Of a stretch of 64,000 nucleotides of DNA, positions 1 to 9,490 are shown piece by piece. The translations under genes and the position numbers were made by a program. The stretch lies in contig NZ_JADOTZ010000001.1 of NCBI RefSeq assembly GCF_015751895.1, positions 1,736,001 to 1,800,000 on the forward strand, read 5' to 3'. The first letter of the stretch is position 1, and the number at the start of each line of letters is the position of its first letter. The notes under the pieces were generated by a model. It saw only the letters and a list, made by a program, of their open reading frames with translations, ran no database searches and was not told where the DNA came from. This DNA is from Zhihengliuella flava (GTDB lineage Bacteria > Actinomycetota > Actinomycetes > Actinomycetales > Micrococcaceae).

Positions 1-253
1 CGCCGCGCCCCCGCCGGTCGTACACATCAACGGCCCAGGCCTGACCGAGGGCCCCACTCAGGGCGACGGCGAAGGGGCGGTAGATCAGCGCGGTCAGGAA
101 GGCGCCGCCCACCACCAGCACACGCCGCTCGCCCGGAGCGTTCGCATAGCCATACGTGGCGAGGCCGAGCGCGCCGCCGTCGGGCGTCGAAATCAAGGCT
201 TCTTCAGGGCGTCCGAGCACACGCGGACCCGAGGAAAATTGGGGAATGATCAT
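1..253 (-). CDS. Alpha/beta hydrolase (serine aminopeptidase/lysophospholipase-like), N-terminal fragment
   Basis: The first 84 codons of a gene that runs off the left edge. The protein starts MIIPQFSSG, has a hydrophobic strand RVLVVGGAF and then the strand-turn VDVYDRRGRG, which fits the early core of an alpha/beta hydrolase of the serine aminopeptidase or lysophospholipase type. The nucleophile elbow and the His/Asp of the triad would lie beyond the window, so activity and substrate cannot be judged. The ATG lies 8 nt downstream of a TAGTCT hexamer (262-267, minus strand). It is divergent from lysS with about 60 bp between the starts. The start is reasonably clear; the family call is moderate. 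Confidence 0.6.
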   Translation of the reverse strand, partial: MIIPQFSSGPRVLGRPEEALISTPDGGALGLATYGYANAPGERRVLVVGGAFLTALIYRPFAVALSGALGQAWAVDVYDRRGRG

Positions 254-315
254 CACCTGCCAGACTAATGCGTGGGCGGCTTCGCGAATTGCGCACCACG
301 GTAGAATGGGGAAGC

Positions 316-1839
316 GTGACTGCAGATAACACTTCCTCCGGCCAGAGCCCCGCACACGAGACCAATGACCTGCGCCAGGTCCGCCTGGACAAGCGGGCGG
401 AACTGCTCCGCAGCGGTCGGGAGGCCTACCCGGTCAAGCTCCCATTGACGGACACCCTCGGTGGCGTACGCCAAGCCTACGGGCACTTGGAGGCCGGTGA
501 GGAAACGGACGACGTCGTCACGGTCGCGGGCCGTGTGGTGTTCGCCCGCAACACGGGCAAGCTCTGCTTCGCGACGCTGCAGGAATCCGGTCACGATGGC
601 CGCGCCGTGCGGCTGCAGGCGATGCTTTCCCTGGCCAACGTCGGCGAGGAGTCGTTGGCGGACTGGAAGAAGCTGACGGACCTCGGCGACCACGTCTACG
701 TGAGCGGCCGCGTGATTTCTTCCCGCCGCGGCGAGCTGTCCATCATGGTCTCGGAGTGGGGCATGGCCTCTAAGGCCATCCGGCCGATGCCGGTGCTGCA
801 CGCGGACTTGAACGAGGAAACGCGCGTGCGTCAGCGCTACGCGGACCTCATGGTGCGTGACGAGGCCCGGGAGATGATCTACCGCCGCGATGCCATCACC
901 CGTTCGGTGCGTGAGACCCTTCACGGCCACGGCTACGTGGAGGTGGAGACGCCGATGCTGCAGCTGATTCATGGTGGTGCCGCGGCGCGTCCGTTCGAGA
1001 CGCACCTCAACGCTTTCGGCCAGGACATGACCCTGCGTATTGCCACCGAGCTGTACTTGAAGCGAACGGTCGTCGGTGGCGTTCCTCGCGTTTTTGAAAT
1101 CGGGCGCATTTTCCGCAATGAAGGCGTCGACTCGACCCACTCGCCGGAATTTACGACCTTGGAATGCTATGAAATGTATGGCGACCAGTTCGTGATGGCC
1201 GAACGCATGCAGGAAATCATCCTCAATGCGGCCGATGCCGCCGGTGTGGGGCGCACGCTTGAAACCTCCAAGGGCACCATCAACTTGGACGGCGAATGGA
1301 AGTGGCTGAGCGTGTATCCGGGCCTCTCCGAGGCGGTGGGAGTGGAGATCACGCCGGATACCGAGGCATCGGTTCTGGTGGACCTCGCCGAAAAGCATGA
1401 GGTCAAGGTGGACCCCAAGTGGGGCGCGCAGAAATTGGTGATCGAACTCTTCGGGGAAATCGTCGAGCCGACGCTGATCGATCCGACCTTTGTTTACGAT
1501 TATCCGCCGGCTGCACAGCCCTTGGCCCGCCCGCACCGCGATCAGCCGGGCGTCATCGAGGCGTGGGACTTGATTATTGGGGGCATGGAGCGCGGTACGG
1601 CGTTTTCTGAGCTGATTGACCCGGTGATTCAGCGCGAGCGGCTCACGGAGCAATCGCGGTTGGCCGCGGATGGCGACGACGAGGCCATGGCCCTGGACGA
1701 GGACTTCCTGCGCGCCTTGGAATACGGTGCCCCGCCCATGGGTGGTATTGGTCTGGGTATTGATCGACTCGTGATGTTGTTCACTGACGCGGGAATTCGG
1801 GAAACCATTCTCTACCCGCTGCTTAAGCCGGAGGCATAA
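316..1839 (+). CDS. lysS: Lysyl-tRNA synthetase, class II
   Basis: Charges tRNA-Lys with lysine in the cytosol. The 507-residue product has an N-terminal OB-fold anticodon-binding domain (about residues 60-160) and the class II catalytic core. Motif 2 is visible at about 257-285 (FRNEGVDSTHSPEFTTLE) and motif 3 near the C-terminus (GIGLGIDRLVMLFTD, then ILYP), both typical of LysRS rather than AspRS or AsnRS. I chose the GTG at 316 rather than an upstream in-frame codon at 268. It follows GGGGAAG and lies 8 nt after a TAGAAT -10-like hexamer at 302-307, and the extra upstream residues do not resemble the family. A small membrane-protein gene follows after 2 nt, so the two are probably cotranscribed. 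Confidence 0.96.
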   Translation: MTADNTSSGQSPAHETNDLRQVRLDKRAELLRSGREAYPVKLPLTDTLGGVRQAYGHLEAGEETDDVVTVAGRVVFARNTGKLCFATLQESGHDGRAVRLQAMLSLANVGEESLADWKKLTDLGDHVYVSGRVISSRRGELSIMVSEWGMASKAIRPMPVLHADLNEETRVRQRYADLMVRDEAREMIYRRDAITRSVRETLHGHGYVEVETPMLQLIHGGAAARPFETHLNAFGQDMTLRIATELYLKRTVVGGVPRVFEIGRIFRNEGVDSTHSPEFTTLECYEMYGDQFVMAERMQEIILNAADAAGVGRTLETSKGTINLDGEWKWLSVYPGLSEAVGVEITPDTEASVLVDLAEKHEVKVDPKWGAQKLVIELFGEIVEPTLIDPTFVYDYPPAAQPLARPHRDQPGVIEAWDLIIGGMERGTAFSELIDPVIQRERLTEQSRLAADGDDEAMALDEDFLRALEYGAPPMGGIGLGIDRLVMLFTDAGIRETILYPLLKPEA

Positions 1840-1841
1840 TC

Positions 1842-2039
1842 GTGGAATATGTCCAAGTGTTGGCACCGACCATCGTTGTCGCCCTGATCTTTTGGTTTGT
1901 GGTTCGCACGCTGTTTCGCGTGGACCGGAACGAGCGTCTCGCGGAAGCAGAGGTGGAGCGAAATGCCTCACGTTCAGGCGAGGCGGTCTCCGGCGCAGAG
2001 CCCGATGATTCCTCCACCGATCATCAGAAAAACGAGTGA
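1842..2039 (+). CDS. Small single-pass membrane protein downstream of lysS
   Basis: A 65-residue protein that starts with GTG 2 nt after the lysS stop. It has one hydrophobic segment (about residues 7-24, LAPTIVVALIFWFVVRTLF), then a charged tail rich in Arg, Glu and Ser (EVERNASRSG, DDSSTDHQKNE). The topology is a short outside N-terminus and a cytosolic tail by the positive-inside rule. I recognise no domain. The close spacing and same strand indicate cotranscription with lysS, and small membrane proteins at this place are familiar from Arthrobacter-type genomes. Function unknown. Confidence 0.75.
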   Translation: MEYVQVLAPTIVVALIFWFVVRTLFRVDRNERLAEAEVERNASRSGEAVSGAEPDDSSTDHQKNE

Positions 2040-2041
2040 CT

Positions 2042-2097
2042 GAAACTCAAAGTTTCCAGCAGTATGCGGCGGAATTCTCAGGAGATTCCCATCTCCT
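2042..2097 (+). terminator. Two short hairpins downstream of the lysS operon
   Basis: Two perfect small inverted repeats lie after the stop codon at 2039: a 6-bp stem with a 3-nt loop at 2042-2056, and a 7-bp stem (AGGAGAT, loop TCCC) at 2080-2097. There is no U tract. Together they could end or attenuate transcription before the lsr2 promoter. Weak as terminators, clear as structures. Confidence 0.4.
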
Positions 2098-2101
2098 ACG
2101 G

Positions 2102-2138
2102 TGGTCATGAGATCAATTAAGCGTCTATTATTTGTTTC
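2102..2138 (+). promoter_or_regulatory. lsr2 promoter, predicted leaderless
   Basis: A TATTAT hexamer at 2126-2131 ends 7 nt before the lsr2 ATG at 2139, and no Shine-Dalgarno sequence is present in between. A weak -35 (TGGTCA, 2102-2107) lies 18 nt upstream. The segment 2108-2138 is unusually AT-rich for this window, which would suit Lsr2 binding and autoregulation; that part is inference. Confidence 0.5.
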
Positions 2139-2462
2139 ATGGCACGCAAAGTAGAAGTAACCTTGGTTGATGATCTAGATGGTTCCGCCGCCTCGGAGAG
2201 CGTGAAGTTTGCTCTCGACGGAAAGAACTACGAAATTGATCTGAGCGACGCAAACGCTCAGGCATTGCGGGAAAGCCTCGAGAAGTACGTTGAGGCCGGC
2301 CGCCGGGTTTCCGGACCTAAAGCAAAAAGCACGGGCGTGACGCGCAGCTCGAAGAATGACACCCCGGCCATTCGCGAATGGGCGCAGAAGAATGGCTACA
2401 ACGTCAGCTCGCGTGGGCGCATTCACAGCGACATCATTGACGCGTACTACGCCGCGCAGTAA
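2139..2462 (+). CDS. lsr2: Lsr2 nucleoid-associated protein
   Basis: H-NS-like bridging protein of Actinobacteria that binds the minor groove of AT-rich DNA and silences genes. The 107-residue length is typical. The N-terminal dimerisation domain begins [16 protein letters not shown], and the C-terminal DNA-binding domain (about residues 73-107) carries the AT-hook-like core RGR at 92-94 within [15 protein letters not shown] basic Lys/Ser/Thr-rich linker joins the two (about 58-72). The gene stands alone between the lysS operon and clpC, with its own AT-rich, probably leaderless promoter and a strong terminator. Nothing is truncated or unusual. Identification is secure. Confidence 0.96.
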   Translation: MARKVEVTLVDDLDGSAASESVKFALDGKNYEIDLSDANAQALRESLEKYVEAGRRVSGPKAKSTGVTRSSKNDTPAIREWAQKNGYNVSSRGRIHSDIIDAYYAAQ

Positions 2463-2480
2463 CGCCGTCGTACAGCGCGT

Positions 2481-2516
2481 GACGACGCCGGCACCCCAGT
2501 GGGTGTCGGCGTCGTC
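2481..2516 (+). terminator. Rho-independent-like terminator after lsr2
   Basis: A 16-bp stem (2481-2496 paired with 2501-2516, one G-T wobble) closes on a CAGT loop and is followed by TTGCGTT. It begins 18 nt after the lsr2 stop codon. Confidence 0.8.
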
Positions 2517-2570
2517 TTGCGTTGTGCCGGTTATCCCCACGGCGAACATGCCCCACAGGCCAGCGGCCGG

Positions 2571-2596
2571 TGCGTAGCATCGAAGGACGCTACGCA
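2571..2596 (+). promoter_or_regulatory. Inverted repeat upstream of clpC, candidate operator
   Basis: A perfect 8-bp inverted repeat, TGCGTAGC at 2571-2578 and GCTACGCA at 2589-2596 with a 10-nt spacer, ends 20 nt before the clpC start. It could bind a dimeric regulator or fold in the 5' leader. A GCGAAC sequence near 2542 resembles a half-site of ClgR, the Clp regulator of Actinobacteria; this is a weak match. Confidence 0.4.
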
Positions 2597-2616
2597 TCAG
2601 CTAGGAGTGTGCCGCA

Positions 2617-5166
<2,550 letters not shown>

Positions 5167-5177
5167 CTACGGACGCT

Positions 5178-5219
5178 GCGGCGCCCGGCGAGTCCCAGTG
5201 CGGACTCGGCGGGCGCCGT
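5178..5219 (+). terminator. Terminator after clpC
   Basis: An 18-bp stem (5178-5195 with 5202-5219, one mismatch and one wobble) with a 6-nt loop starts 11 nt after the clpC stop codon. There is no long U tract, as is common in high-GC Actinobacteria. Confidence 0.75.
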
Positions 5220-5258
5220 CGTCGTGTGCGGGTGCGGGCGCGTCCTAGGATGGACAGC

Positions 5259-5765
5259 ATGACTGACTTCACCATTCGCCCCGCCCGCACGAGCGACGTC
5301 TCCGCGATTCGTTCCTTGGTGCGGCCCTTGGCGGATGAGCGCATCCTGCTGGAAAAGGAGGCCGTGGCCTACTTTGAGTCGCTGCAGGAATTCGTGGTGG
5401 CCGAGGATGTGGCCGGCCGCGTGATCGGCTGCGGGGCGCTGCATGTGATGTGGGAGGACATCGCTGAGGTGCGCACGCTGGCCACCGATGCCTCCGCGCG
5501 CGGTCGCGGCGTCGGCAAGGCGCTCCTCGAGGCCCTGATGGACAACGCGCGGGCCCTCGGCGTGGACCGCGTGTTCTGCTTGACGTTCGAGGTCGACTTC
5601 TTTGGCCGCCACGGGTTCACCGTCATGGAGGACCAGACGGCCGTGGACCCGGAGGTGTACATGGAGCTCCTGCGCTCGACCGACGACGGCGTGGCAGAGT
5701 TCCTCGACCTAGCGCGCGTCAAGCAGAACACCCTCGGCAATACCCGCATGATCGCCCGCCTCTAA
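5259..5765 (+). CDS. GNAT N-acetyltransferase, ArgA-like (amino-acid N-acetyltransferase)
   Basis: A 168-residue single GNAT domain. The CoA-binding motif A is VRTLATDASARGRGVGKALL, and the C-terminal signature NTLGNTRMIARL is shared with the short N-acetylglutamate synthases of Actinobacteria (the Rv2747 type), which make N-acetylglutamate for arginine biosynthesis without an amino-acid-kinase domain. I start at ATG 5259: a TAGGAT hexamer (5246-5251) ends 7 nt upstream, which suggests a leaderless transcript, and upstream codons give no family-like sequence. No other arginine biosynthesis gene is near. The function is inferred from family resemblance; another small-molecule acetyltransferase remains possible. 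Confidence 0.75.
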   Translation: MTDFTIRPARTSDVSAIRSLVRPLADERILLEKEAVAYFESLQEFVVAEDVAGRVIGCGALHVMWEDIAEVRTLATDASARGRGVGKALLEALMDNARALGVDRVFCLTFEVDFFGRHGFTVMEDQTAVDPEVYMELLRSTDDGVAEFLDLARVKQNTLGNTRMIARL

Positions 5766-5885
5766 CTAGCCAAAGTTTTGCCGCCTAACGGTAGACGTTG
5801 GGGCGCGGGCGTGCCTATGGTGTTGGCACCGGGCCGGCTGCCGGCGCGGTAGAACAGACGTTCACGCGAGGAGGAGGTGGTCAGG

Positions 5886-6065
5886 ATGGGTCTAGGAGAC
5901 GCTCTGAACAACCTGGGCAACAAGGCTCAGCAGCTGAAGGATGAACACGGCGACCAGATCAACGAGAAGATTGACAACCTGCAGGAGCAGCACAGCGACA
6001 AGCTGGGCAAGCACGCAGACAAGGTCAACAACGCCGTTGATAAGGGCCAGGAACACCTGAAGTAG
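5886..6065 (+). CDS. Small MT0933-like (Rv0909-type antitoxin family) protein
   Basis: A 59-residue, very polar, probably all-helical protein (MGLGDALNNLGNKAQQLKDE) rich in Lys, Gln, Asn, Asp and His with heptad-like spacing, ending DKGQEHLK. It resembles the short Rv0909/MT0933 family that is annotated as an antitoxin. A clear AGGAGG 8 nt upstream of ATG 5886 decides the start over GTG 5877. No toxin candidate lies on either side, and the neighbours are a GNAT gene and convergent arsC. The antitoxin role is therefore doubtful; a stress-linked small protein of the CsbD kind is an alternative. Confidence 0.65.
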   Translation: MGLGDALNNLGNKAQQLKDEHGDQINEKIDNLQEQHSDKLGKHADKVNNAVDKGQEHLK

Positions 6066-6083
6066 CCCCCAGCGCGAGAGCAC

Positions 6084-6120
6084 GAAAGGGCACCCACCGG
6101 CTGCTGGTGGGTGCCCTTTC
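6084..6120. terminator. Bidirectional terminator between the small protein gene and arsC
   Basis: A perfect 15-bp stem (6084-6098 with 6106-6120) with a 7-nt loop. The arms begin with GAAAGGG and end with CCCTTTC, so both strands have a short A/T run. It can serve both the plus-strand gene ending at 6065 and the minus-strand arsC ending at 6135. Confidence 0.8.
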
Positions 6121-6134
6121 CCGCGCCCGGGAGG

Positions 6135-6530
6135 TTACGGGAGCGACGCGATGAGCTCTTCGACGCGGCGCTTGATTTCATCCCGAATGGGGCGCACCGC
6201 GGCCACCCCCTGGCCAGCCGGATCCTCCAGTTTCCAATCCTCGTAGCGCTTGCCCGGGAAGAAGGGGCAGTCGTCCCCGCATCCCATGGTGATCACGACG
6301 TCGGACTCCTGCACCGCTGCGGTGGTCAAGACCTTGGGCACCTCCGCAGACATGTCGATTCCCACCTCCGCCATGGCCTCGACGGCGGCCGGATTGACGG
6401 CGTCGGCCGGCGCGGAGCCCGCGGAGCGGACCTCAATCCGGTCACCGGCCAAATGGGTGAGGAACGCGGCCGCCATCTGGGAGCGGCCGGCGTTGTGAAC
6501 ACAAACGAATAGGACGGACGACTGAGTCAT
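6135..6530 (-). CDS. arsC: Arsenate reductase, LMW-phosphatase family, three-cysteine (thioredoxin-linked) type
   Basis: Reduces arsenate to arsenite in the cytosol so that Acr3 can export it. The 131-residue protein has the LMW-PTPase P-loop CVHNAGRSQ with nucleophile Cys10 and the usual Arg. A second pair, Cys84 and Cys88, lies in MGCGDDCPFFPGK. Three cysteines in this arrangement are typical of the class in which an intramolecular disulfide is regenerated by thioredoxin. The start is ATG 6530 (MTQSSVLFVC); the longer in-frame extension is not family-like. It is the last gene of the ArsO-like - acr3 - arsC operon. A second, single-Cys ArsC lies at 9487-9900. Confidence 0.92.
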   Translation of the reverse strand: MTQSSVLFVCVHNAGRSQMAAAFLTHLAGDRIEVRSAGSAPADAVNPAAVEAMAEVGIDMSAEVPKVLTTAAVQESDVVITMGCGDDCPFFPGKRYEDWKLEDPAGQGVAAVRPIRDEIKRRVEELIASLP

Positions 6531-6541
6531 GGGTGGGCCTT

Positions 6542-7633
6542 TCAGGGGGTGCGGGTGGTGAAGAACTGGCGGGCCCACAGGGCCACGTAGACGAGCGCGA
6601 CGAGGATGGGGACCTCGATGAGGGGGCCGACGACGCCGGCGAGGGCTTGGCCGCTCGTGGCGCCGAACGTGGCAATCGCCACGGCGATCGCGAGCTCGAA
6701 GTTATTGCCGGAGGCGGTGAAGGCCAGCGTGGTGGTGCGTGCGTAGCCGAGGCCCAGGGCGCGGCCGATCAGCATCGAGGCGCCGAAGGTGACGAGGAAG
6801 TAGATCACGAGCGGCGCCGCGATCCGGGCGACGTCCAGCGGTTGGGCCATGATCTGTTCCCCCTGCAAGGCGAACAGGACGACGATCGTGAAGAGCAGGC
6901 CGTACAGTGCGAACGGGCCGATCTTCGGGAGCACCCGCTCCTCGTAGTAGGCGCGGCCGCGGACGCGTTCGCCCAGCGTGCGGGTGAGGTAGCCGGCCAC
7001 GAGCGGGATGCCGAGGAACACCAAGACGGACACGGTGATGGCCCACACGGAGAACTCCGCGCTCGTGGTGGGCAGGCCCAACCAGCCGGGCAGGACCTGC
7101 AGGTAGAACCAACCCAGCACGCCGAACATGAACACCTGGAACACGGAGTTGATGGCCACCAGGACCGCCGCGGCTTCACGGTCCCCGCAGGCGAGGTCGT
7201 TCCAAATCAGCACCATGGCAATGCATCGGGCCAGGCCCACAATGATCAGCCCCGTCCGGTACTCGGGCAGGTCCGCGAGGAAGATCCAGGCCAGGATGAA
7301 CATGAAGGCCGGCGCCAGCACCCAGTTGATCACCAGCGAGGTGACCATGAGCTTCTTGTCCCCGATCACGCGCTGGGTCTCGTTATAGCGGACCTTAGCC
7401 AGCACCGGGTACATCATCACCAGCAGGCCGATCGCGATCGGCAGGGAGACGCCGGCAATCTGCACGGATTCGAGTGCTGCCCCCAGCTGGGGTACGACGG
7501 CGCCGAGGCCCAGTCCCAGCGCCATCGCCGCGAGAATCCACACCGGGAGGAAACGGTCAAGGACGGACAGTTTGGCGACGACGTGCGCCGTCTCGGCGGC
7601 GTCCGGGCTCGTGCGAGTCTCGACAGGGGACAC
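6542..7633 (-). CDS. acr3: Arsenite efflux transporter, ACR3 family
   Basis: Ten-helix secondary transporter that expels arsenite. With GTG 7633 as start the protein has 363 residues, normal for the family. The functional segment FTASGNNFELAIAVAIATFG and the conserved Cys of WNDLACGD are present, as is LAINWVLAPAFMF-like sequence in the second helix region (VINWVLAPAFMF). GTG 7633 is preceded by GGAG with 8 nt spacing; a longer reading from TTG 7711 has no ribosome site. The gene lies between the ArsO-like flavoprotein gene (84-nt gap) and arsC (11-nt gap), consistent with one operon controlled by the ArsR across the divergent promoter. Confidence 0.92.
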   Translation of the reverse strand: MSPVETRTSPDAAETAHVVAKLSVLDRFLPVWILAAMALGLGLGAVVPQLGAALESVQIAGVSLPIAIGLLVMMYPVLAKVRYNETQRVIGDKKLMVTSLVINWVLAPAFMFILAWIFLADLPEYRTGLIIVGLARCIAMVLIWNDLACGDREAAAVLVAINSVFQVFMFGVLGWFYLQVLPGWLGLPTTSAEFSVWAITVSVLVFLGIPLVAGYLTRTLGERVRGRAYYEERVLPKIGPFALYGLLFTIVVLFALQGEQIMAQPLDVARIAAPLVIYFLVTFGASMLIGRALGLGYARTTTLAFTASGNNFELAIAVAIATFGATSGQALAGVVGPLIEVPILVALVYVALWARQFFTTRTP

Positions 7634-7717
7634 GGGGTGGGCTCCAAATCGTGGGGTGGCGGGTGCCGGGTGGTCAGGATCAATGCTTGGCGCCGCGCGG
7701 GCGCCGGTCAAGGGGCC

Positions 7718-9001
7718 TCAGGCGTTCGTGGAGCAGACTCCGGTGGCCGGGAGTTCGAGCTCCACGTGCTCCGCTGCGGGCTGGTCGCCGGCGAGGTGCG
7801 CTGCGATGGAGCGGACTTGCTCGTACCCGGTGGCCATGAGGAAGGTGGGGGCGCGGCCGTAGCTTTTCATGCCGACGATGAAGAAGTTCGGTTCAGGGTG
7901 GGCCAAGAGGGTGGCGCCGTGGGCCGGCACGGTGCCGCAGCTATGGAACTGCGGGTCGATCAGCGGTCCCAGCTCGCGCGGGGCCTCCATCACGGGGTCG
8001 AGTTCGAGCTGTAGCTCGCGCAGCAGCCCCAGGTTAGGGCGGAAGCCGGTCGCCGGGACCAGCGCGGCGACGTCGAACTCCTCGACCCCGTGCGGCGTGT
8101 GGGCGTGGACGGTGAGCCCGGAGGTGTGGGGGTGCACTGAGGCGACGGTGAATTGGGTGCGGAGCTCGATCCGGCCCGACTCCACCATGTTCTTCAGGCG
8201 AGTACCGAGGGCGCCGCGTTCCGGCAGGCCGTCGGCATCCCCGCCGCCATAGACGCGGGCCGGGCTGGGCGCGCGCAGGCCCCAGGTCACCCGCGTGCCG
8301 GGAACCTGGTCCACAAGCCGGCCGAGCGCCAGCAGCGTGTTTGCGGCCGAGTGTCCGCCGCCGATGACCAACGTGTGCTGCCCGGCGAAGCGGTCACGCT
8401 CTGCCCCTAGCACGTCCGGCAGGGCGGAGGTGACGACTCCTGCCGCGCGCGCCTCCTGCTCGCCGGGGACTTCCAGCCCGGACGCGCCGACGGGGTTCGG
8501 CTGTGCCCACGTTCCGGAGGCGTCGATCACGGCGCGGGCGGTGAGGTGGACGACGCCGTCGGCCGTCTCGGAGACGATGAGGAACGGGGCGTCGGCGCGG
8601 CCGAGGGTGCGCGTCGTATCCAGGCCGAGGCGGGACACGGCCGTCACGCGGTGGCCCGTGCGGAGCGAAGCGGCGATGGGCTCGGTGCCGGCCAGCGGTG
8701 CGAGGTACTGTTCCACGAGGTCGGTGCCGGTCGGCAGGCGCTTGGGGTGCGGTGGTTCCCAGCCGTGGGCGGCGAGCAGGCGCGCCGCGGCAGCGTCGAT
8801 GTTGTAGCGCCACGTGGAGAACGTCTTGATGTGGCCCCACTCGGCCACGGCGGCTCCGGCGGAGGGTCCCGCCTCCAGCAGCACGACGTCGATCCCACGC
8901 TCGATCAGGTGGGCGGCGGCGGCCAGGCCCACGGGGCCGGCGCCGATGATCGCGACCGGCAGCGCGGCGGCGTCGTGCTGATCTGTCCGCGGATGATCCA
9001 C
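7718..9001 (-). CDS. ArsO-like FAD/NAD(P)-dependent oxidoreductase of the ars operon
   Basis: A 427-residue flavoprotein with two dinucleotide folds: FAD-binding GAGPVGLAAAAHL near the N-terminus (about 20-32) and NAD(P)-binding GGGHSAANT near residue 215. This two-fold layout is that of flavin monooxygenases and of ArsO, a flavin-binding protein seen in Streptomyces ars clusters. The biochemical role of ArsO in arsenic metabolism is not well settled. It is the first gene of the ars operon, starting about 45 nt from the predicted -10, with AAAGGAG upstream of the ATG. Substrate is unknown; oxidation or reduction of an arsenic or thiol compound is a guess from context. Confidence 0.8.
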   Translation of the reverse strand: MDHPRTDQHDAAALPVAIIGAGPVGLAAAAHLIERGIDVVLLEAGPSAGAAVAEWGHIKTFSTWRYNIDAAAARLLAAHGWEPPHPKRLPTGTDLVEQYLAPLAGTEPIAASLRTGHRVTAVSRLGLDTTRTLGRADAPFLIVSETADGVVHLTARAVIDASGTWAQPNPVGASGLEVPGEQEARAAGVVTSALPDVLGAERDRFAGQHTLVIGGGHSAANTLLALGRLVDQVPGTRVTWGLRAPSPARVYGGGDADGLPERGALGTRLKNMVESGRIELRTQFTVASVHPHTSGLTVHAHTPHGVEEFDVAALVPATGFRPNLGLLRELQLELDPVMEAPRELGPLIDPQFHSCGTVPAHGATLLAHPEPNFFIVGMKSYGRAPTFLMATGYEQVRSIAAHLAGDQPAAEHVELELPATGVCSTNA

Positions 9002-9021
9002 CGACGGCTCCTTTCACCTAG

Positions 9022-9075
9022 GCATCGACGTTCATCGATGCTTCGAGTATGATCGGATTCATCGATACCTGTCAA
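9022..9075. promoter_or_regulatory. Divergent ars promoter/operator region
   Basis: For the minus-strand operon there is a perfect TTGACA -35 (9075-9070), an 18-nt spacer and CATACT (9051-9046). For arsR there is TATGAT (9048-9053) with a weak -35, TCGACG, 17 nt upstream (9025-9030). Overlapping these are an inverted repeat GCATCGA-N6-TCGATGC (9022-9041) and two copies of TTCATCGAT (9031-9039 and 9058-9066). These repeats are the best candidates for ArsR binding to both promoters. Confidence 0.65.
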
Positions 9076-9109
9076 TCTATCCGGCGTGGCCGGATCTGAA
9101 GGGAGGGCC

Positions 9110-9490
9110 ATGGTCCAGGTCATGACGGACCACGCCGCGCCGTGCTGTGTACCCGCCCCCGCGGCGGGAGCGCTGGCCGCGGAGGACGCGGCGCAGCTGG
9201 CGGCGCGATTCAAGGCGCTCGCCGACCCTAACCGGGTTCGCCTGCTGTCCCTCGTGGCCGCCGGTGAGTCGGGCGAGGCCTGCGTGTGTGACCTGACCGA
9301 GCCGCTACAGCTGGGCCAGCCCACCGTTTCCCACCACCTGAAAATTCTGGTCGACGCCGGTCTGCTCGCCCGCGAGAAGCGTGGGGTGTGGTCCTACTAT
9401 TCGGTGCTCCCCGCGGCCCTAGAGGACCTCGCGGGAGCTCTCCGGGGATTTGGCGCCGTCCCTCCCGCGCTCGGAAAGGATGCCTCATGA
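9110..9490 (+). CDS. arsR: ArsR-family arsenic-responsive repressor
   Basis: A 126-residue winged-helix repressor. The DNA-recognition helix lies in QPTVSHHLKIL (about 70-80). Candidate As(III) ligands are Cys58 and Cys60 in EACVCDL, the position of the classic ArsR metalloid site, and an extra N-terminal pair Cys12-Cys13 (APCCVPAP). I start at ATG 9110 because GGGAGG lies just upstream; an in-frame GTG at 9086 has no such site. It is divergent from the ArsO-like-acr3-arsC operon, and its stop overlaps the start of a second arsC (ATGA). Arsenite binding should release it from the shared operator at 9022-9075. Confidence 0.93.
   Translation: MVQVMTDHAAPCCVPAPAAGALAAEDAAQLAARFKALADPNRVRLLSLVAAGESGEACVCDLTEPLQLGQPTVSHHLKILVDAGLLAREKRGVWSYYSVLPAALEDLAGALRGFGAVPPALGKDAS

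Noticed and set aside
265-1971. 568-codon open frame antisense to lysS
   Set aside because: Shadow of lysS; it also reads through the small membrane-protein gene.
6533-8014. 493-codon open frame antisense to acr3
   Set aside because: Asp/His/Gly/Gln-rich translation with no family; Acr3 is supported by motifs and context.
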